Below are positions 13,188 to 16,304 of a stretch of 16,304 nucleotides of DNA, piece after piece (position 1 is the first letter of the stretch; each line of letters opens with the position of its first letter). Made by a program: the position numbers and the translations under genes. The notes under the pieces are model-generated. The model saw only the letters and a program-made list of their open reading frames with translations, was not told where the DNA came from and ran no database searches. This DNA is from an uncultured Oscillospiraceae bacterium. GTDB taxonomy: Bacteria; Bacillota; Clostridia; Oscillospirales; Oscillospiraceae. The stretch spans positions 1-16,304 of the forward strand of contig CAKTBC010000038.1 in NCBI GenBank assembly GCA_934533005.1. Reading direction: 5' to 3'.

Positions 13188-15233
13188 TTAAAATAAAAAA
13201 TTAATGATCATACACAGCAGCGTGCCGCAGAGCGTCGGGAGTGCGGCGGCGAGCGCCGTCCACTTCCGGCTCCCGGTCTCCTTTTTTATGGAGAGAAGCG
13301 TTGTGGAGCATGGCCAATGCATCAGCGTGAACACAATGACGCATGCGGCCGTTTTCCCCGTCCAGCCGTTGACGAGCAGAATCTTGCTCATGGCCATGGC
13401 GGAGAGCGTCCGGCTGAGAGAGCCCTCCGCCAGATAGATCATCATGGCGATAGGGATCACCGTTTCGTTGGCGGGAAAGCCCAGCACAAACGCCAGCAGT
13501 ATTACGCCGTCCATACCGAGAAACCGCCCGACCGGTTCGATCCTGCCGGAGAGATATTGCAGCAGTGAGATATCCGCAACGGAAATATTCCCGAGCAGCC
13601 AGAGGATCAGCCCGGCGGGTGCGGCAACGGCGGCGGCGCGCCCGAGAACGAACGCTGTCCGGTCGAAAAGCGAGCGGACTACGATCTTTCCGAGCTGCGG
13701 CTTTCGGTACGGCGGCAGTTCCAGAACATAGGAGGACGGTGCTCCGCGCAGTACCGCGGCGGACAAAAGCCTTGTTGCGCCAAAGGTTGCGGCCACGCCG
13801 AGACATACACTTCCCAGCAGCAACAGCGCCGACAGGATAGGATCTCCCGCCGAAAAAAATGCGCCGAGCAGAAAGATCAAGATGGGAAAACGCCCGTTGC
13901 ATGGAATAAAGCTGTTTGTGAGTATGGCGAGCAGCCGCTCGCGCGGCGAATCGATGATCCGGCAGCCGACAACACCGGCGGCGTTGCAGCCAAACCCCAT
14001 CGCCATGGTAAGCGCCTGTTTGCCGCAGGCGTGACACCGTTCAAACGGCTTATCCAGATTGAAAGCCATGCGCGGCAGGTAGCCCACGTCTTCGAGAAAC
14101 GTGAATAGCGGAAAAAAGATCGCCATCGGCGGCAGCATAACGGATACGACCCACGCAGTCATGCGATACATGCCGAGGATCAGTGCGTCGTGCAGCCAGG
14201 CCGGAAGCCCGGCGGCAAGCAGCCACCGGGAAAGAATATCGCCAAAGCCGAACAGCGCCGATGAGAGCAGCGCCGATGGATAGTTTGCGCCCTGAACGGT
14301 CAAATAAAAAAGGACAAGAAGCAACAGCAGCATGATCGGAATGCCGAATGTCCGCCCCGTCAGAATGCGGTCGGCTCTCCGGTCGCGCGAGAAGCCGTTC
14401 CGCCGTTCCGCGGTGATAACTTCTGCCGATATTTCCGCGGCGCGATGGTGCAGGGAGAGTGCGGCGGAGACTTCCGCGCTCTCTCCGGCGCGGGCCAGAC
14501 GCTCCTGTCCGAGACGGATCGTTTCGGCGAGGAAGGAATCCTCCGCCAGCGGCCGGCCGCCGAGTCGTTTCTCAAGCGCCCGGGCAGCAGAAGTGCCGCC
14601 CAGCAGAAGCTGCATCGCGATCCACCGATGCTTTGGTGCGTCCCCGGGAAGCACCTCATCCAACCGCGCCGCAACGGAAAAGAGACCGGCCTCGATCGCG
14701 TCGCTATACCGCACCGCGACGGTTTCCCGGCGTTTTTCCCGCGCGGCGGAGAGCGCAGCACGCAGCAGGGGAGGAAGTGTTTTCTTCTGCCGCGCGCTCG
14801 TCCCGACCACGCATACGCCGAGCAGCTGCGAAAGCCGCGGCAGATCGACCGAAATGCCTCGCTTTTTCGCCTCGTCCATCAGATTCACGCATACGACGAC
14901 GCGGTCCGTGATCTCCATGACCTGCAAAACAAGATGAAGATTTCGCTCCAAGGCCGTCGCGTCGCAGACGACGATAACCGCGTCAGCCTCGCCGAAGGAG
15001 ATGTACTCCGCCGCAACCTCTTCCTCCGGCGAATGGGCAGAGAGGGAATATGTTCCGGGCAGATCGATGAGCTCGATGTCGGCTCCGTCGAAGCGGCACC
15101 GCCCTGCCGCAGTCGCGACCGTTTTTCCCGGCCAGTTCCCGGTATGCTGATGCAGGCCGGTCAGCGCGTTAAAAAGCGAGCTTTTCCCCACGTTGGGATT
15201 TCCCACCAGCGCAAAGCGGTACGTGTCCGTCAT
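13188..15233 (-). CDS. feoB: Ferrous iron transporter FeoB
   Basis: 681 residues. The N-terminal G domain is complete: G1 GNPNVGKSS (11-19), the G2 threonine in GKTV (T38), G3 DLPG (57-60) and G4 NLMD (117-120). A helical spacer follows, then the membrane part from about residue 300. There, GFGCNAAGVVGC and NSFIPCNGRFPILI replace the GFGCNVPA and MSCGARLP forms of the E. coli type and match a form common in Clostridia. It transports Fe2+ across the cytoplasmic membrane using GTP. ATG 15233 is chosen: GGGTGGAG stands six to seven bases before it, and the frame further upstream is the feoA gene read out of frame. The start overlaps the feoA stop by one base (TAATG). Confidence 0.96.
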   Translation of the reverse strand: MTDTYRFALVGNPNVGKSSLFNALTGLHQHTGNWPGKTVATAAGRCRFDGADIELIDLPGTYSLSAHSPEEEVAAEYISFGEADAVIVVCDATALERNLHLVLQVMEITDRVVVCVNLMDEAKKRGISVDLPRLSQLLGVCVVGTSARQKKTLPPLLRAALSAAREKRRETVAVRYSDAIEAGLFSVAARLDEVLPGDAPKHRWIAMQLLLGGTSAARALEKRLGGRPLAEDSFLAETIRLGQERLARAGESAEVSAALSLHHRAAEISAEVITAERRNGFSRDRRADRILTGRTFGIPIMLLLLLVLFYLTVQGANYPSALLSSALFGFGDILSRWLLAAGLPAWLHDALILGMYRMTAWVVSVMLPPMAIFFPLFTFLEDVGYLPRMAFNLDKPFERCHACGKQALTMAMGFGCNAAGVVGCRIIDSPRERLLAILTNSFIPCNGRFPILIFLLGAFFSAGDPILSALLLLGSVCLGVAATFGATRLLSAAVLRGAPSSYVLELPPYRKPQLGKIVVRSLFDRTAFVLGRAAAVAAPAGLILWLLGNISVADISLLQYLSGRIEPVGRFLGMDGVILLAFVLGFPANETVIPIAMMIYLAEGSLSRTLSAMAMSKILLVNGWTGKTAACVIVFTLMHWPCSTTLLSIKKETGSRKWTALAAALPTLCGTLLCMIINFLF

Positions 15234-15484
15234 TACGGCTCCACCCCATCGTAGCAGCGGACGAGCACGGATGCGCTGTCCCCGGCGCGGAGCGCAATCA
15301 CCGTGCCGCAGATTTCGTATGCCGTCGGGTCGCCGAACATGCTGCGAAAGAGGCATTTTACGCGCGCACTCTCTGCGAAGCCGAGATCCAGAAGACGGCG
15401 GCTCAGGGCACACTCCGGCAATATATCTGCGATAACGCCCTGCGTACCGGGCTCCATAGCGCTCAGAGGAATGATTGATTGCAT
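15233..15484 (-). CDS. feoA: Ferrous iron transport accessory protein FeoA
   Basis: An 83-residue SH3-like FeoA-domain protein. MEPGTQGVIADI, SRRLLDLGFAESARVKCLF and the ending in which ALRAGDSASVLV aligns with the family's metal-binding-repressor-like core are typical. It is cytoplasmic and thought to assist FeoB. ATG 15484 has a modest ribosome site (GAAAGGG, 10 bases away); the reading frame extends 32 codons further but without family similarity. It is translationally coupled to feoB. I see no convincing Fur box or -35/-10 pair upstream, only an isolated TAGAAT at 15528-15523. Confidence 0.93.
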   Translation of the reverse strand: MQSIIPLSAMEPGTQGVIADILPECALSRRLLDLGFAESARVKCLFRSMFGDPTAYEICGTVIALRAGDSASVLVRCYDGVEP

Positions 15485-15551
15485 GGCAAATTCAGCCCTT
15501 TCCGGTAATGTTTTTCCTCTGTATTCTATTCCGCTGCCCCTGTCCGGTTCC

Positions 15552-15580
15552 TTGACTTTTTCCGGAGAAGCGTCTACCAT
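15552..15580 (+). promoter_or_regulatory. Candidate promoter of the Nudix hydrolase gene
   Basis: TTGACT (15552-15557) and TACCAT (15575-15580) are 17 bases apart. The start would be near 15587, leaving a leader of about 20 bases containing GAGGAT. Confidence 0.5.
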
Positions 15581-15606
15581 AAAACAAAAAAAGCGAGGAT
15601 AGATCC

Positions 15607-16077
15607 ATGGTTGAAGTTGTTGCAGCGCTTGTCCATGATGCGGAAGATCCGCGGCGCTTCCTTATCTGTCAGCGCCCGGCGCACAAGGCGCGGGGGCTCC
15701 TCTGGGAATTTGTCGGCGGTAAGGTCGAGCCGGGGGAGACAAAGCAGGAAGCGCTCGCACGCGAATGCCGGGAAGAGCTTGGCGTCTCGATCCGCGTCGG
15801 CGGCGTCTATATGGAGCTGACGCACGTATACCCCGATCTCACCATCCATCTGACGCTGTTTCATGCGGAGATCGTGAGCGGCACGCCGCAGCTTCTGGAG
15901 CATAATGCCATTTGCTGGATCGCGCCGGAGGAGATCAGCGGATACGACTTCTGTCCGGCGGACGAAGAGATCCTCGCCCGGCTGAAAAGCGAACAAAAAA
16001 CGGCAGCGGAGCTTGTTTGTCCGCTGCCGGCCCGGTCTGCCGGGGTTCAGCGCCCGGGAAATGCGGGGTTCATATAG
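15607..16077 (+). CDS. mutT: MutT-type Nudix hydrolase, probable 8-oxo-dGTP diphosphatase
   Basis: 156 residues with a full Nudix box at residues 38-60: glycine 38, E44, R52-E53 and the paired E56-E57 that bind the metal. The FLICQRP strand before the box and GLLWEFVGGK match MutT, which hydrolyses oxidised nucleoside triphosphates (8-oxo-dGTP to 8-oxo-dGMP). Typical MutT proteins end near residue 130. The last 25 or so residues here (from about KSEQKT) look unlike the family and are encoded by a terminator stem serving the opposite strand, then by the 3' end of the convergent gene, which it overlaps by 31 bases. ATG 15607 follows GAGGAT. Substrate preference is not certain; other Nudix substrates are possible. 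Confidence 0.9.
   Translation: MVEVVAALVHDAEDPRRFLICQRPAHKARGLLWEFVGGKVEPGETKQEALARECREELGVSIRVGGVYMELTHVYPDLTIHLTLFHAEIVSGTPQLLEHNAICWIAPEEISGYDFCPADEEILARLKSEQKTAAELVCPLPARSAGVQRPGNAGFI
16001..16029 (-). terminator. Terminator of the cotJC-like gene, embedded in the Nudix coding sequence
   Basis: Arms 16001-16010 and 16020-16029 form a perfect 10-bp GC-rich stem with a 9-base loop. On the minus strand it is followed by TTTTTTGTTC, a canonical T-run. It lies 17 bases after the stop codon of the cotJC-like gene and entirely within the plus-strand Nudix frame. Confidence 0.85.
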
Positions 16078-16304
16078 TACACATTATTCTGATTCAGTTT
16101 TTCCGTAACGAGCCCCAGCGCCTCGCCGAAGCGCTGGAAGTGGACGACCTCCCGCTCGCGCAGGAAGCGGATAACGTTGTTCACATCCGGATCGTCCGAG
16201 AGACGGAGAATGTTGTCGTAGGTAGCGCGCGCCTTCTGCTCGGCGGCGAGATCCTCGGTGAGGTCAGCGATCACATCGCCGCTGACGCCGATGCTGATGG
16301 CGTT
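16047..16304 (-). CDS. cotJC: Spore coat protein CotJC-like (manganese catalase family), C-terminal part
   Basis: The frame is open to the window edge and begins inside the gene (NAISIGVSGDVIADL...). The 85 visible residues contain DLAAEQKARATYDNIL and RFLREREVVHFQRFGEAL, characteristic of CotJC, a manganese-catalase family protein of the spore coat. The glutamate and histidine of EREVVHF lie in the helix that supplies metal ligands in this family. The protein ends in NPAFPGR. The 5' end, and any cotJA/cotJB neighbours, lie outside the window, so the internal GTG at 16274 should not be read as a start. Confidence 0.88.
   Translation of the reverse strand, partial: NAISIGVSGDVIADLTEDLAAEQKARATYDNILRLSDDPDVNNVIRFLREREVVHFQRFGEALGLVTEKLNQNNVYYMNPAFPGR

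Noticed and set aside
15234..15413. 60-codon N-terminal extension of feoB
   Set aside because: It lies wholly over feoA in another frame. The ribosome site and the conserved G1 motif position support the start at 15233.
15485..15606. Fur box or sigma-A promoter for feoAB
   Set aside because: Only an isolated TAGAAT is visible; no -35 at a proper distance and no GATAATGATAATC-like palindrome.
1..16304. Mobile element, CRISPR or defence system
   Set aside because: No transposase, integrase, direct-repeat array or defence-type domain appears on either strand, and gene order is that of ordinary chromosome.

Overview
The window looks like chromosome from an endospore-forming, GC-rich member of the Clostridia, probably close to Oscillospiraceae/Ruminococcaceae; the family is an inference from gene style, not a proven placement. 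The supporting evidence is a complete sigma-F module (spoIIAA-spoIIAB-sigF), an M23-M50 pair with spoIVFA-spoIVFB layout, a cotJC-like spore-coat gene, Gram-positive type lipoproteins, a guanine riboswitch and strong GGAGG ribosome sites. No insertion sequence, phage gene, CRISPR array or rRNA is visible. No gene-free stretch exceeds 300 bases; the longest, between 5948 and 6197, holds a riboswitch and its terminator.

Left part (1-6830, almost all minus strand): a purine salvage and uptake unit. Reading in the direction of transcription it runs xpt (xanthine phosphoribosyltransferase), guanine-class riboswitch, BMP-family lipoprotein, double-domain ABC ATPase, two permeases and a HAD phosphatase resembling 5'-nucleotidases, closed by a perfect 16-bp hairpin. 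The riboswitch does not lead the whole unit. It lies 25 bases after the xpt stop codon, and no convincing promoter is seen between them. Two further hairpins lie between the binding-protein gene and the ATPase gene. Together the genes would import purine nucleosides or bases, dephosphorylate nucleotides and recapture xanthine as nucleotide. Beyond the terminator, the first codons of another minus-strand gene may reach the left edge.

Middle (6870-10150): a CofE-like (F420-0:glutamate ligase family) protein of unknown substrate is transcribed leftwards. A 603-residue lipoprotein with a predicted beta-propeller domain is transcribed rightwards. Both start from tightly overlapping divergent promoters.

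Sporulation block (10150-12911): spoIIAA, spoIIAB and sigF are tightly coupled on the plus strand and run tail to tail, with an 11-base overlap, into a minus-strand spoIVFA/spoIVFB-like pair. The block therefore joins the first forespore sigma factor to the membrane protease that would activate pro-sigma-K.

Right part (12977-16304): a single tRNA-Gly(CCC) with encoded CCA, its own promoter and terminator; feoA-feoB for ferrous iron uptake (minus strand); a MutT-type Nudix hydrolase (plus strand); and the 3' part of a cotJC-like gene (minus strand). The apparent terminator of that last gene is embedded in the end of the Nudix coding sequence.
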